The notes: generated by a model from the letters alone, not told the origin. A stretch of DNA of 64,000 bases from Hormiphora californensis (GCA_020137815.1 CM035353.1:267501-331500), one strand, 5' to 3'. Positions 41,509 through 55,656 are shown, counted from the stretch's first letter. Translations and numbers: made by a program.

Positions 41509-42223
41509 TCACATTTGGTGATCCTTCTCTTGCAAGTACGTCGACATCTTAACAGAGAACCTCCAACAACCGGCCCGTCGAAATACACTTTTGCTCACTC
41601 GCCCACACACTCCTCCAGTTGCCTCTTCCTCTCCAGAACAGCAGGTGGGTATATGGTAGCACCATATTCTTCTTTCCTTTCTCAGGGGACCCCCTGTCCG
41701 CCTGTAATCAGAAACAATGTCCTTATCCCGGATGTGACTAAATACAACAGTTACTGAGCGGGGTTTGGCTGGATCCTTCAATTTGTTCCGGTGTACAGTT
41801 GATATCCGGCTGGATGTGAAGTCGGGAATGATCTCCCTAACATGCTTGGCCACCACCTCAGTGATGTCCTCGCTGGGGTCCTCTTTTATACCGGTCAGAA
41901 TGGTGGTAGATCTCCCGGAGTATGATTCAGAATCAGCAGGCGGTCCTCAAGGGAGGGGTGTCGTGGTTGCCAGTGGAGACAAGAGGTCCCATCGACTCCA
42001 AACGAGTCTCAAGAGCTGCATTACTCTTCTGGAGCTCAGCAACGGTGCTTTTGAGAGCAGCATTTTCCTCTCGGATCTCAGCGATGGCCAAATACAGAAC
42101 ATTGAATACTGCGGCAATGTCACCATGTTTAGCAGCAAGTTTTTTGGACTCAGCTATCACCTTAGACTGGTCTAGAGCAAGAAAGGCACTGGTATCGGTT
42201 CTAGTACGGGTAGCAGTGACCAT
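41509..42223 (-). pseudogene. LINE ORF1-like protein remnant
   Basis: On the minus strand, an N-terminal coiled coil (EIREENAALKSTVAELQKSN) is followed, after a frame break near 41930, by DSESYSGRSTTILTGI...VAKHVREIIP and KPRSVTVVFSHIRDKD. This is the coiled-coil plus RRM-like layout of LINE ORF1 proteins. It faces away from the ORF2-like remnant on its right. Confidence 0.55.
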
Positions 42224-42416
42224 ATTAATTAATCAAGGTGGCAGGAATTTGTTGGGGTTGAAGAAGAGTAGATGTATCAGGAGCTCTAAAAACACGACCA
42301 AATATACGATGGCAATTGCAATTAGAGTTGGTCATTCCTGTGAAACTCTACTCATGGGGATGGTTTGATGATCTACTACAGGAGATGGATAAGGGAAATG
42401 TTGTAGCTCTACTTCT

Positions 42417-43587
42417 GTGGACATGAGTGCAGCGTTTGACACGGTTGACCATGCTAAACTTGTGGATGTTTTGAGGAGGAGATTTGGAATAAGAGGAACA
42501 GCTCTCAAGTGGTTTACTAGCTATCTTGGATCGAGGAATTTCAGAGTCAACGTCAGAGGAGAACTTCGAAGATTATCTACCTCATTTGTGGAGTACCCCA
42601 AGGGTCCCTTCTTGGACCGGTTTTGTTTCTTTATATGTTGAGGAACTACAGGATCTGGTAAACAAATATGGACTCAAAATCAAGCTCTATGCAGATGACT
42701 CTCAATATATGTGAGTCTAGTCCCTCTTGATGAAGGTGGATGGAATATCACAAGGAGGAAAGTAGAAGAGTGTCTTGATCAGATCAAGATTTGGATGGTT
42801 CAGCATGGTGAAATGTAATGAGTCGAAGACGGAGCTCCTTCTTCTAGGGAAGAGCAGTGCAATTGACAAGCTGGCTTTTGAGCCTGTATTGGTTTGGAGA
42901 TGCAGATATCTACCAGTTGACTTCACAGGTACTACCGGAAAGACTCTGGGTATTTATATGGATGAGAACTTGACATTGGAACGTCAGGTGAACAGTGTCA
43001 AAAGAAAACTGTGGAATGTTACTGAGGAATTTGTGGCAGGTCCACCGATGCTTAGACTTCTCTACCAGAATCCTTCTTGTTAAGCAGCTGGTTATATCCC
43101 GCTTGGATTACTGCAATGTCCTCTACGGAGGTTTGCCAATGAAGCTCATCTCTCGTTTACAGAAAGTGATCAACTCTTGTATAAGGTTTATCTATGGACT
43201 CCACGGTCATCAAGAGGACTACCTCTCCTACATGAGAGAAACCCACATTCTTCCTGTGGAGCAAAGAGTGATCTTTAAGGCCTGTCTCATAGCCTATATA
43301 AGATTGTACATGGAAGTGCTCCAGATTACCTCATCGAGCAAATACCTACAGATATCGTTGATGTTACTTGCCGTACCAGAGCGACTGCTGTTCCAGACCC
43401 TTATAAGCTCCAGTACCGAAGCTGTCGAGCATTAATGCCAATTCTAAACTGAGGAAAAGGAGACCATCTGTTTTCTGCCAGATTGTGGAATGCACTCCCC
43501 CTTGAGTTGCGATCTCGGCCTACTGCGGAATCTTTCAAAACGGGTTTAAAGACAAGACTGTTTGTGGATGCCTTTGGATCAGGCTAG
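42417..43587 (+). pseudogene. LINE ORF2 remnant (jockey/CR1/L2-like RT)
   Basis: RT blocks in order with several frame shifts: DMSAAFDTVDHAKLVDVL, LKWFTSYLGSR, then the catalytic YADDSQ near 42690, KTELLLLG, SRLDYCNVLYGGLP, and a final LWNALPLELRSRPTAESFK ending at 43587. At least four frame changes are needed, so it is dead. No endonuclease domain is visible upstream. Confidence 0.82.
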
Positions 43588-44289
43588 TTCCGGTTGTTTT
43601 CTCCTTTATTCCAGCCTACTTCTTTTCTCGGTACCTGTACTCCTCCCATCACGTGTACTGTCTAGCGTAAGTATTGTACTTAGGTCTGTATCTTCTCGTG
43701 ACAAGTTTTTAACTTAGCTTTATTCTTGAGTTTGCAGCATGAGTGAAGCACGAGTGTGGTAATATTTTTCCGTTTTTCAGTTTCCCAGTTGTTTCAGAAT
43801 CTGTTCTCTGAACATTTCATCTGGGTCTATATATAGGAGTGATCAAGTGACAGTGGTGACATTTAACAGTGGCCTTTTTCGAGTTTTTTAATTTTGTCTG
43901 TTATGAGCCTAATCTGTTTTCCCACATATGTGAGCCGGATAATTTGGATTTTCCACCGTTTTTTAGTAGTCTATTAAATTGGGTCAAGTGTAGTTAACTG
44001 CTTGAGTTTCTTCAGTGGCAGCATCTGTAAAGCTCTGCTGTCCCTGTAGAATATGGGCAGGATATAAGTTTGAGTATTATTATTATATTATTATTATTTG
44101 TTTGTTTGTTTGTTAACTCACTTGTCAGCAATAGATACTTCCTATCAGTGAAAGTCCTCTCACTAACATCAGGTCCAGGGGTATCCCCTCCTCGTCAGGC
44201 TCCTCCCCCTTCTCAGCCAGGTTTTTCAGAAACTCCTTGTAGAAGGCTGATGTTTGTTCGTAGGCAACATGATCCCCTGGTAGGAGATC

Positions 44290-44450
44290 GCACCGTGCTC
44301 CAATTCTACCACCTGTAATTTAGTTGGGTGTGTTAGCTCCAATTCTACCACCTGTAATTTAGTTGGGGGTTTGTTAGCTCTAATTCTACCACCTGTAATT
44401 TAGTTGGGTGTGTTAGCTCAAATTCTACCGACTACCACCTGTGTAGTTGG
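44290..44450. repeat. ~43-bp tandem repeat copying a splice acceptor
   Basis: Four units of TCCAATTCTACCACCTGTAA + TTTAGTTGGGTGTGTTAGC. On the minus strand each holds AATTACAG|GTGGTAGAATTGGA, the acceptor and first bases of the last visible ABC exon, so the 3' splice site is present four times. Confidence 0.85.
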
Positions 44451-47400
44451 GTTGTGTGAGTGTTTGGTAGATACAACTTGTTATGTTCTAATCCTCTACA
44501 CTTTCCACGGGCGGAGCGCAGGAAAAAGGGTCGAGCAAGGCAACAACTTGGGTGTAAATACAAATATAAACTTACCAAATCAGCGTCCTGAAGATACTGG
44601 AGATGATGAGTGATAAGTATGACAGTCCGGTCCTTCAAGAACTTTTTGATTCCCTTGTCAAATAACTTTGCCCAACATGGGCGTCCAGGGCAGACAGTGG
44701 ATCATCTAGGATAACCAGCTCAGACTGAGCGTATAGGGCCCGAGCAACGCTCACCCTCTGTCTTGTCCTCCACTCAGGTATTACCTGGTGGTGATCAAGG
44801 GGGGTCATCAAAGGGGGGGGGGTGATAGAAGGGTGTAGGATGAGTGATAGAAGGTGTATTTTTTGATAGTCTGTGTGCGGGGGTGTTATTGTTTTGGAAT
44901 TTAGAAAATTATCATCACTAGATTTAGTACATAATTGATTTATTGGAAACACACAGTTAGTTAATATAATTAATTAATTATGTAATGGGGTCTTACTGCA
45001 CATACCTCGTTCCCCTATCTCAGTCTGATCCCCGGCAGGCAATGTTTTTAAAGTCCAAATCTAGACAACTTGCTTTACATACCTCATTGTATCTTACCAG
45101 ATGGATGGGTTTTTAAGACTTCTCAATACTGTAGTGTTTTCAAAAATGTCAGTGAGACTTAAGAAATACAAGCTGTAGCAAAGACGATAACTAGATGTTA
45201 ACTAGATGATAACTAGATATAACTACATGTTAACCAGATGTTAACAACTAAAATACCTTTTTTCATCCAGAGGCTGTCCAAACACAATATTCTCCTGGAC
45301 TGTAGAGTTGAGGATCCAGGCGGATTGTGCTGCTAACTTATCTTATCAGCACTCACATTCTGAACTATCGTACCCTGCAGTAATACAGTGTATTATTTGG
45401 TAAGTCGGAAAGAACCTGTCCGTATGTATAATTAGTGTATAATTAGTGTATTAGTCTTTTATATTCAGTTCTCTCGTGTAGATGAACGCCATTATAAGCA
45501 AGAAATGCAACTTACATGTACAGAAACCTAAAACAACGTTCCACTTACCGACGAAGGTGCATTTCCCTGAGAAGACAGTTTACAAAAGCCGTCTTCCCTG
45601 ACCCCACCTCCCCAACCACAATAGTCAGTTTGCCCCGAGGTATCGCGAGGTTTATGACTTCAGCGCTATAGCAGCCTCATCAGAGTCACCCCACGCGAAT
45701 GTGGTGTCCTTCAGTTCGTATACGGAGGGGTTCTGAATGGCAGGTACACTGGGAAATAGGTGTGTGTGTGGGTGAAAACACCTAACATTTTATACTGAAA
45801 GGCATGCGGGTCATTATATCTATAATTATTATTAATAGTCTATTTATAATCATAGAAAATGTATATAAATATTAATTTTCACTAACTCGTCTTTCAACGG
45901 GAGGGTAGTTCGGGGCCTTGAGAAACTTAGTAATCCTCTGAGCACATGCCCTACCAGAAACAAAGGACCCGACCGCAAAGGGGATCAAGATAAAGGGGAG
46001 CTTCAAAATATTCAATAGGGAGAGAGTCCTGAAATTATGTTTCCATGGTTACTGGTTGTGATATAAAAAAGGAAACCGTCTAAAAACTGAACATAATATA
46101 TTAATAAATGATAAGGTAGCATCTAAAAACTACACATATAAATATGTGATAAGCCCCCCCACTCCACACTACGTACAAGAGGGCCAGGTTGGTGTCTAGT
46201 TTCGGAGTTATCCCTGTATCCCACCCCGCCCCACCCCCTGGCCCCTACCCAGCCTCCACCCCAACACCCCTACCCAGCCCCAGCCCCACTCCCACTAAGA
46301 CAAGAGTGCCAGATTGGTGTACTAGTTTAGGAGTTATCCCTGTCTCCGGGTCTGGTGTTTACTGACACTGTACACCACAAATATGGAACACGCCATTAGG
46401 GTCGGGATCACATTCGCAAGAAAGATGAAGATTGCTCTGTAAACTTGCTGCTTCGGAGAATTTTCAACTGAAATAATAATTTAGTTCAAATTAGATCTGA
46501 AATAATAATATGATAGTAGACAGAGAGAAAGTCAGAGCTGGGATTGTCTGGGATAAGAGGAGGGGGTGGGGGTAGCAACACAATCCTCTGCTCTGTAATA
46601 TATATAAGAGGGACGTGGAGGGAGGTGGAGGGGGCGGTTATATTAAATACCTCCTCTCTTGCATTCTTGATAAGTCCAACAAAGATTTTTCCCAACTGTA
46701 CATTTTATAACTTTTCATCCCCAGCAACAATCTCATTCATAACTTTCATCCTCCTGTCTTTAGCGAACATAATCTGAAGATGTGTGAGATATGGGATATA
46801 TGAAGAAAGAGTATATATTTGTGTGCCATCCCTTGACCCGTTATTATCAAAGCCCAAGGGGTGTGTGGGGACATCAAGATGTATTCTGAATTAACTGAAA
46901 TAAAGGCTAGGACCATTGACCATTGAGGTGTAAAACTTTAAAGTGTATATATTACATACCTGTCTTTGAAATTCCCCCATTTTCCGAGCTAGGTACCCGT
47001 TAACAGGGAAGGAGAAGAGCAAAATTAGAACTCCAATTATAGCGGGCCACCCAACGTTAATCAGTAGCAATATGATAGACACTATTATCTGCAGATAGGT
47101 GGGTTATGTGTTTAGTGTAACTAGATGTAACTTATACTGTAGATTTAATAAGAATTTATAACATCATCAAATACAATATAATATATTGAGGCCATTAGAG
47201 TCTATTAGAAGCAATTAGAGTCAACTAGAGTCAATAAGAAGCAATTAAAGAGTCAATTAGAAGGAACTAAAAACCATACCATCATAGGAGCAACAACACA
47301 GAGATTCACAAAGTAGAACATGAAGTGATATTGATGGGTATCAGTGCTCATCACATTCAGTACTTTTCCTGAAATAATTAACAGTTAATTATTGATTCCT

Positions 47401-47885
47401 GGAATAATAAACAGTTGTTTAATCCTGCCCTAGCACTTTCTTAGACAGTTGTATGCATTTTGATTGTCAGACTTTTGTTATACATAATTCTCTCTTGGTT
47501 GTACAAATGATATGAACCAAGCGGATGTAATGATCGCAACAAGTTTCGAGGGTCTACCTCTAATTCATCTAACTTCAAATAGTACACCACTCCTCCTTTG
47601 CAATATGAACTTTATTAGTTCCCTTTTATTCAGACTGTTGATGCAATCAGAACGTATTCAGAATATGCTTATCTGAGTCCAACATGACCGGATAATAAAT
47701 AATTCTAGTATAACAACATGAGGCTATTGGTACCAGGCACCGAGAAGATTGTGTACGTGCCCCAAATAACCCAGGACAGGGAGTGGGGAGATAGAGGAAG
47801 GAAGACAAGTCCCGTGGCGGCCACCCCCGGCCCCCACCACCCTAGGCTAGGGCCGCCACTGCAAGTCCCGGGGCGGCTCTTACCT

Positions 47886-47945
47886 TGCAGGAACCGACCG
47901 AATCAGGGAATACTAGTCCCTGATTGGCTGATAACTAATCACGTG
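47886..47945. mobile_element. ~55-bp dispersed repeat, copy A
   Basis: Same sequence as 56643-56700 with few differences (GGAACCGACCGAATCAGG...CTGATTGGCTGATAAC). It contains the hairpin ATCAGGGA...TCCCTGAT. Class unknown. Confidence 0.7.
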
Positions 47946-48853
47946 ACCTAAATAACGTGTTCTGATTGGCTCTTACCTTGTGTCAGGTCCGGATCGGCGT
48001 TAGCCCAGGGAGCGAGATTCAGTGACTTTTTGAAGATCACATACTGGAGAAGTGCCTTACAGTGAACCGCTCTCCAGAAACAAGAAAACATGGAGTACTG
48101 GTTACTGAAAATAGTAAACATAGGGTTACAAACTGTGTTTAGTTTGGTGTACCAACATAACTCGTGTTTTCCTTGGCCTTGATTATAGTTTGGTGTGAAT
48201 GGTGTGAACTACCTAGTGAAATAGGACGAGCGGTTCAAAGATCTATTAACACTATTTCCGTGGGAATGTGTTGTGTCAAGAGACAACGTGTTGGATGTTG
48301 GTACTACTAAATACTAAATATAATTGCAATAATCATGATAGTAAGACACGCTGTTCTACTCACGCAAGTACACTCTGTGCTGTCCCCGCGATGAGAAGAG
48401 AGAAACACAGAACGTAACCATTTTTCCCAAACTCTGAGACGGAAATAAAGGCATCCGGAGCGGCATCAGGAATAACTTCCCCACTCTTTTTTTGTGTCTG
48501 AAGAAGATTGTGACTAATCAACTGTTATATGCAAACCTACCAGGCTCGGCAGCCCTGATCTTCGTGCGCTCAGACAGAAATAAAGAATCTAACTATGTGG
48601 TCTAAACCACACTTCCAAAATACAGTTGTATTATTTCGTTGTAAACAACACTCACCTGAACAGTATTGATGTAGCTGTTAATTCCCGTCACTGCGTAAGG
48701 ATACACAAAGGAGAATCCGTCTCCAATAATTCGTAGGAATGAGGTAATGTATGTCATCTTAAACAGTCTCAAACATACCTGATACAATGAGGAAGTTTAG
48801 TTCCTCCTAGATACAATTTAGGGTTGGAAATTGTGTATAAAACAGACAAAGTC

Positions 48854-48856
<3 letters not shown>

Positions 48857-48886
<30 letters not shown>

Positions 48887-48891
48887 AGAGA

Positions 48892-48929
<38 letters not shown>

Positions 48930-48960
48930 AGACAGAGAGAAATAGAGAGAGACAATTAGT
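48857..48960. repeat. (GA)n microsatellite
   Basis: GA-rich tract in an ABC transporter intron. Confidence 0.9.
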
Positions 48961-49320
48961 TGTCACGGACAGATAGTTGGCACGTACTCACCAGGATAAG
49001 GCTAGGACTTGGTTTCTTCACTTCCTCAACCCACAATTCTTCAAATTGTTCGGACAAACTTTCAGCACTTGTCCACGGTTGGGGTTGTCGATATCACTCA
49101 GATCTAGCGGCTTCTTCCACCTGATTTGTAAAGTTTTGCAATAAGAGACAAGGGAGATGGTGTGTGTGGAACCGAACTCACTGAACTCAATTTTAACAGT
49201 TTCTTCTACCTAGTAGAGTCGATAAAATGTAACAAGAACTATCTAACAATTTGGAGAGGTCGATGACATCGACTCGATACAGTTTACTAACCCTTTGATA
49301 AGGAGGTTTTGCAGCCATGA

Positions 49321-50980
49321 GAATGTGAGTCTAGAGGGTAGGGCGGCTGTCCAATGGTTGTTACAGGTATCTCGTTCAGCAAAAATCATCCGTCATTGGA
49401 CCTCTCGAGGAGAAGTGATATGAATAGAGCGGTTGCCATGGGCTTGAACCCGTATGGGGTCTGGGGACCCTATGCACGGGGGCCAATCACTTTGTGATAC
49501 TAGCACCGCCGTGAGTGAGGGAGATGAGGGGAGCGCGACTTATGTGTGAAAACATATTCAGATTTCAAGAATATGTTATAACTTACGATAATATTTAGGG
49601 CACCACACAAGAGAAGGATACAATAGAAAATAGATCGCCCAACAGAGATGAGTATCCTCACATCCATAGCAGTAAAACTCTGCATCTCATCGTTCCTTAT
49701 TAACCACTGCAGAGTGGTAGATATTAGGTAGAATTGCATGGTTACTATGGAAACTAGTTACCATGGCAACCACAACATGGTTACCATGGTAACAATTAAA
49801 ACACATACCACTGCCTCCATGATGCTGCCGAAGAGAGAATGGCAAGTAGAAAATACAGAGACATAGAAGGGGTGTCCGCCTGGCTGTCCTCTCACCCCCT
49901 TGCATTACAAAACACCTGTGGCTAGGGCACCAGGACCTGGACAAGATGCGGTTGAATGCTGCCAATTAGTTCTGTTTGCTGGGGAAACAATCTATATAAG
50001 GATATAAGTTAAACCACAAAGGATTATAGTTTTACCCAATGGTATAATACATACCTGGTAAACAGAGTTAAGGACAACAAACACCTTTGCCCGTAGAGGT
50101 TAGTGCCAGGCGAGATCTCTAATGCAACCGCCAACCCGTTCAGCATCTTGCCGCATATTGGGAGGTTGTGAGCGCAATGTATAGAATGGTTACTAGGAAA
50201 CGTGTATGTATATGGAAACCACAACCGCCAACCCGTTGGCATTATTGCTGCATATGGGATGGTTTTGATGAGCCTTGTGCCAAGGTATAGAACCTGGTTA
50301 CTATGAAAACGTGTTATCATGGCCCACAACGCCAACCAGTTCCGCATTATTGCTGCAAGATTGGAGGTGTGGCAATCCTGACAAAGTGCAAATTGTTGTG
50401 ATGTTGCTTAACAAAATTGTCATGAAACCACCGTCCACCGTCCTCAAAGCAAAACAACACTGTACCCATCATGCACAAAATCAAACTTGTTAACGGCTAT
50501 ACGTAATTGGCAATAATTGGACTTGGTTACTGGTTATAACCAGTAACCAAGTTCAATTATATAATTACAGGACTAGTGTAATTATATACGGCTAACTTTT
50601 AACTTACCAAAATCTGACAAGGTGCTTCTTAGCAGTAGATGTGAAGTAAAGGGGATAAATTGCAACAAGACAATCACGGTTCACCTATCGTTTGATGAAC
50701 TGGGGCACACACAGTCCATCAGTGGTGGCCCAGTCCTCGCAATAATTGTCCATGATGATGCCTCTCTTGGGGTTTTAGTGGAGGTTGATGATGCCTCTCT
50801 TGGGGTATTAGTGGAGGTTGATGCTTCTCGCGGAGTATTAGGTAGGAACACCTCTTGGAGCTGTAGTAGTAGTGGAGGTTGGAAACCTCTTGGAGCTGTA
50901 GTAGTAGTGGAGGGTGGAACACCTCTTCTCCCACTGCTGGTAACCTAACACACATAGAGGTTGTACGGTTAGGGGGGGGG
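49321..50980. other. Upstream of the ABC gene: possible N-terminal exons and repeats
   Basis: The minus-strand frame at 49560-49740 reads WLIRNDEM...VGRSIFYCILLLCGALNIIV, which could be an N-terminal (TMD0) helix exon of the ABCC gene. Otherwise there are short palindromes around CCATGG at 49740-49795, three ~115-bp tandem copies (AACCGCCAACCCGTT) at 50115-50375, a 38-bp palindrome at 50515-50558, and a two-type ~36-bp minisatellite at 50750-50930 (CCTCTTGGGG... and CTCTTGGAGCTGTAGTAG). Confidence 0.45.
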
Positions 50981-50995
50981 GTGTAGTAGTGGTAT

Positions 50996-51067
50996 AGTAC
51001 TCGGACCCCGATTTACCGGGCAAAACCCTTTCCACCGAGACATTGATACGGTAAATCGGGGTCCGGA
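50996..51067. mobile_element. pogo-like MITE, copy 3
   Basis: TCGGACCCCGATTTACCGGG ... GGTAAATCGGGGTCCG. The shortest copy; its outermost bases are degraded. Confidence 0.65.
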
Positions 51068-54000
51068 GCTTCATGGTGGTACCTTCAAACAGTACAGTCA
51101 ATCATGCAAATCACAGCCGCGTTATACAGCTGTAGATATTAGGTAGCAAGGTATATAGATAGCAAGTGTCTGATGAGAAAAGCGCAATAAAGTGTTGTCA
51201 GGAAATGGAGGAAGGATCACGCAAGATCTTCAAAGGGATAATAGTAAAATCACAGTCTAGAGGTTATGTGTATAGATACATAGATATATTATGTAGTCAT
51301 TAGTAAGTATTACTCATGACGATGCATGCCCCGCGCGAGTCAAAGGTGCAGTAAAATCGAAGAGGGGTAAGAATAAAAAACGCATGTTAGAAATGTGGCT
51401 ATATTGGAATTTCAATGGCCTCTCAAACATGTAACCACAGCGATTTATATGCTATATGGACAATGATCAACTACGGAGAGAGATATGAAAGCAGTAATGA
51501 TCAACTAAGGAGAGAGAATATGAAAAGCAGGGTAATGAGGAAGTATATCGAGCAACATTACATACCCATCGCAGCTGCAGCCCCTATAGAGAGCTCCATA
51601 TAATGCCCATATAAGTCCCCATTATAATAATGGATGTATTAGTGCAAACCTGATACCGCAAATATAATATATTTGTTAAGTAGGTACTACCAGTGGCAGC
51701 TGCAGTCCCGAGCTATTTCAGGGGAACTTAATAGATCGCAATTGAATATTTAAATATATTGGACCAATGAAATGATTACAGTTCCTGCAGAAACTATCGA
51801 ATTAACATACGAATATTATATTCCGAATCATGTTGCAGTGAATGAGGGATGCTTGAGAATCTCCAAAAGTAATCCCACACACACACACACACAGGTGATA
51901 CTATTGAGCCCCCACCTCCCTACATAGTTGAATTAAAAATGTTCACCTTAATCTTAAAATGAGTGTCTACCTTAATCAAAATGATGAATGATGACTTGTA
52001 GTTAGTTACGATTATACGGGGCATACAGTTACGTGTCAACACAGGATGGGAGGATAGGAAAGTCGTACCATGTAAATTACCAAGAAATGTATATAACCTG
52101 CAGCCTGTATGCACATTATAAGCAGTATAATGTCATAAGCTGGCACAGTGGAAGAGTGAGATGATAAGGCAAAGAGGAGATACTGTGCATGCAATCTTAG
52201 ACATTCCGTGTACCTGTACTGCTTTGACTGGCAGTACAAGAGCCCACGTACCGCACCTGTATGAGAGAGAATTGAGAGATGGAGAAAGAGAGAGAATTGA
52301 GAAATAAAGAGAGGGAGAGAGAATTGAGAGATGGAGAAGCGATAGAAAGGGAATATAAGCACACACCTAAAGAGAGAAAATATTCATCATATTGCATGAT
52401 CTGACAAAGTAACATAAAGATCGACTGATTACTGATCTTCATAAATGGAAGAAACACGTAGACAACACTTGCAAACAATCTAGTTGGGGGCCGTCATGAT
52501 GAAATCACGTTTTATTTGTGACCCATGAGTGAGGTAACATACGCCTATATAAACAAACATATCCATTATGGTATGTGATGACTATCATATGTGTGTTGGG
52601 TATAGTGGAGAATTAGTTTTCACAATGTATTAATGTCTCAAACGTAAATCCGACGGAAAATTAGGCTATGAATTCAGGTCATAAATGAAGGCCAAACACG
52701 CACTCTACCTATGAGTCATATTATAGCACAGAATAACTTCAACGCTCTCCAGTGGAGAGTCTCCACCAGAAGCGAGAATATGAGACACAAAACGAGCAAC
52801 GTGGTTGGACACACACACACACACATTACACCATATAAAAAAGAGAAAGTTAGAGGAAACAGTGAGGTATAAGGGCTGTTAGATTAGAACTAGTAAAGAA
52901 AACCTCCCCTTCTAAGCGAGGGAAAAAGTGGAAACTGACACCGGGGTGTCATGTGAAAGTGCCATGTGAGTTGTCTTTAAACAACATGAGTGCTGTCCAA
53001 AAGGACATATCGGTTATCAGCTGTGCTGTGTCAAACCTCGATATTACCGGACCGGCTTTAGGACTGTAACTCACCTGCGACAAGTTAACTCGAAAGTGAG
53101 TTATTGTCCAAAATTGGTGTTACAGCAGTCGAATTTTTTTTCTCGGTGACCTGTCTTATCCGCATTTATTTTTCGACTTTTTGCTAGGAACAAAGTCGAT
53201 TTATTATTTGCTAGGACAAAATCTAGAAATTTTAAACTCACTAGGTGAGTATGCGGACACTAACTCGAATTGTGTTTCGAGTTGGCGGACAGAAACTCAA
53301 TTGATTAATAATAAAACTACGAAAAAATGTCGGAAAATTTGGTGACATTTCATTTTCCAGGGCAGGTGAGTTTCTGTCGGCAAAGAAAATAGGTTTACAA
53401 ACAGAAATTTTTTGAGTTTTGTTGTGCTGTAGCTATCATTATTAAAAGTGAAACAAGTTGGGTGGTTTGACACATAAATTTAAACTTGTAAAAACCCAAC
53501 TCACAGCCGTGGAGAATCTCCATGCATCGCGAGCAGGAAAGAGCGCGATTCGCGACCGAAAGTAAAGAGAGAGGGAGATAGAGCGCGCGCATCTCTATTC
53601 TTTCGCTCTTCTCTCAACTAAAGATCTCTATCTCTCTATCTCTCTCTCTCTCTCTTCGCGCGATCTCTCCTTCACCACACAACACACAAACATACATGTG
53701 TGCTCTTAGATTTCTACTCATTTCGTTAGTTATAATATCTCGTAAAGAGAGATCTCTTATCCATGTGTGTATGTTTCTGTCTGTGCATGCAATTCTACAA
53801 AATACAGCAATTCCTGGTGTCTCGTAATATGCCACTCTGCACGCTGCACGTGTCCATTAATAAACATATTATTTTCAATGATAATTGGCAATTACGTTCA
53901 CCAACTTTAGCGATGGTTATTTCATATAATGTACTTGAATCGTTCGAAGTCAGTTACCATTTGGGCGGTGATGTTCCACGGCAATTTTTTAATTACGGAT

Positions 54001-55563
54001 TAAATCAATGTGATCTGTATTGGTAGGGGATTACCAGTAATCTTGCGTAATCGCGGAGTGCGACCACAAAGATTCCATGGCAGATGCAGAGGAAGGAAGA
54101 AAGATAGATAGATAGGTAGATATAGATAGAGAGAGAGCGCGGCGAGAGACAGATAAATACAGAGAGAGAAATATAGAGACAGGGCTAGTGAGTCAAAGAA
54201 AGATTCTCCAATTATATCACTCTAATAGATCACTTCCATAGTATAGAGAGAGTATGCTACAGCAATCTTTATATAATAATCTCTATTATACACTGCACAC
54301 TTGTGAACCGGTCTGCTTCATGGAGCATGTTGTATATCTCACAAGTCAATATACCATTATACCACTGTCCACTATATACTAGTTTCCTGCCGTCAGGTAG
54401 GTACGTGTGCCGCCCTCTATACAATATAGTTAGTATAATTAGTAAGTACTCTGTAAGTACTACTTACTCAACATCTCTCTATGAAACAGAATATAAGGGA
54501 AATCTACCCCAGTGAGAGGTGACTATTTTATAGTGTGCTGATCTATATAGTGATTTCTAGTATTTTGACCCAGTATCATTATTAATAGACTTGGAGTATA
54601 GAGATTGGTTCTATTATACTATACACTCTACTAGCTAGTTTGACAGTTTGTTACATATTTTCTTATATATAATGGGCTATTTTTCATCATTCTCCAATTC
54701 TAGATCAAAGGCAGATTCCAACCTTTCTTTAGAACATGTTTCTGATCTTTGATCATTCTGGTTTCCGGATTAAACTAGAATAAATCAGATCTGGCCTGTA
54801 ATTTCAACTAGAATAGACCAAATGTTGTTGCTCCCTCCTGTTTATAATTGTTTTCCCCTACTAGTAGGAAATTCCATGCGACCATGCACGTACAATTATA
54901 TGCAAAATGTCCTCCGACTAGCTCGTACAAGACAAGTCAGCTATTATTATATGTCTCTATATGAATGTATTTAGCTCTGTAGATGCCATAGAATAATTCG
55001 TAGCAATTGTAAGATTCAAATATAAAATTAGAAATTAGATCGATTTCTTTTGACAGCTAAAGAATCAGCAGCGATTTGTTGTGTTGGTCTGAATAATTCT
55101 ATAACTTGTTTATGTTGAACTTCATTTACTGCCAATTATCTGAATCATAGTGTATAACTAAATTGCTCTGTTTAATTTTGTCAATAGAAATTTTTAGGGT
55201 TACAATTATACAATTGATGATCATGATCAAGTCGCTCAAATGAAGAATGGATTTCAGAGAACTTCATAGAATTGTTTCTCGTAATATTCTTATTGTCTCG
55301 ATAGTAAACAACTAGCTAATATATAATTTATAACCTTACATATATAGCCCTATATATAAGCTGTGTAGCTCCCTGCTCCAATCTCATTTAATACACAGTT
55401 TATTTGAATTGAGAGTTGCAGGGGGTCCCAATTGCATGTGTCTGTGTAGTCTCAGGAAATACATGTGTGCTCACCTGCAGTACCTACGGTGTCTTCATAA
55501 TAAGTCACTGATCCCAGCTGTGTGTGATGCTAATGATCAGATTCTCCTGCTTCATCGCTCCCC

Positions 55564-55574
<11 letters not shown>

Positions 55575-55656
<82 letters not shown>

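Larger units (their letters stand above)
44140..49320 (-). pseudogene. ABCC: ABCC (MRP)-type ABC transporter, broken half
   Basis: About 15 short exons on the minus strand. From N to C: FSWLQNLLIKG (49286-49320); KPLDLSDIDN...FEELWVEE (48992-49120); membrane exons at 48656-48778, ~48366-48475, ~47978-48090, ~47279-47370, ~46960-47092; MKVMNEI...KMYSWEKIF (~46660-46775); more membrane exons to ~45893. The nucleotide-binding domain follows, with Walker A GEVGSGKT (~45600), AQSAWILNSTVQENIVFGQP (~45262-45350), LPAGDQTEIGERG (~45003-45045), the LSGGQ signature, and Walker [14 protein letters not shown] (~44690). Single-base breaks occur at the signature, after DAHVG, before Walker A, near 46725 and near 49070. 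The second transmembrane/NBD half expected of ABCC proteins is missing. Pseudogene or poorly corrected assembly; intact TMEM131 and pol argue for the former. Confidence 0.78.
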
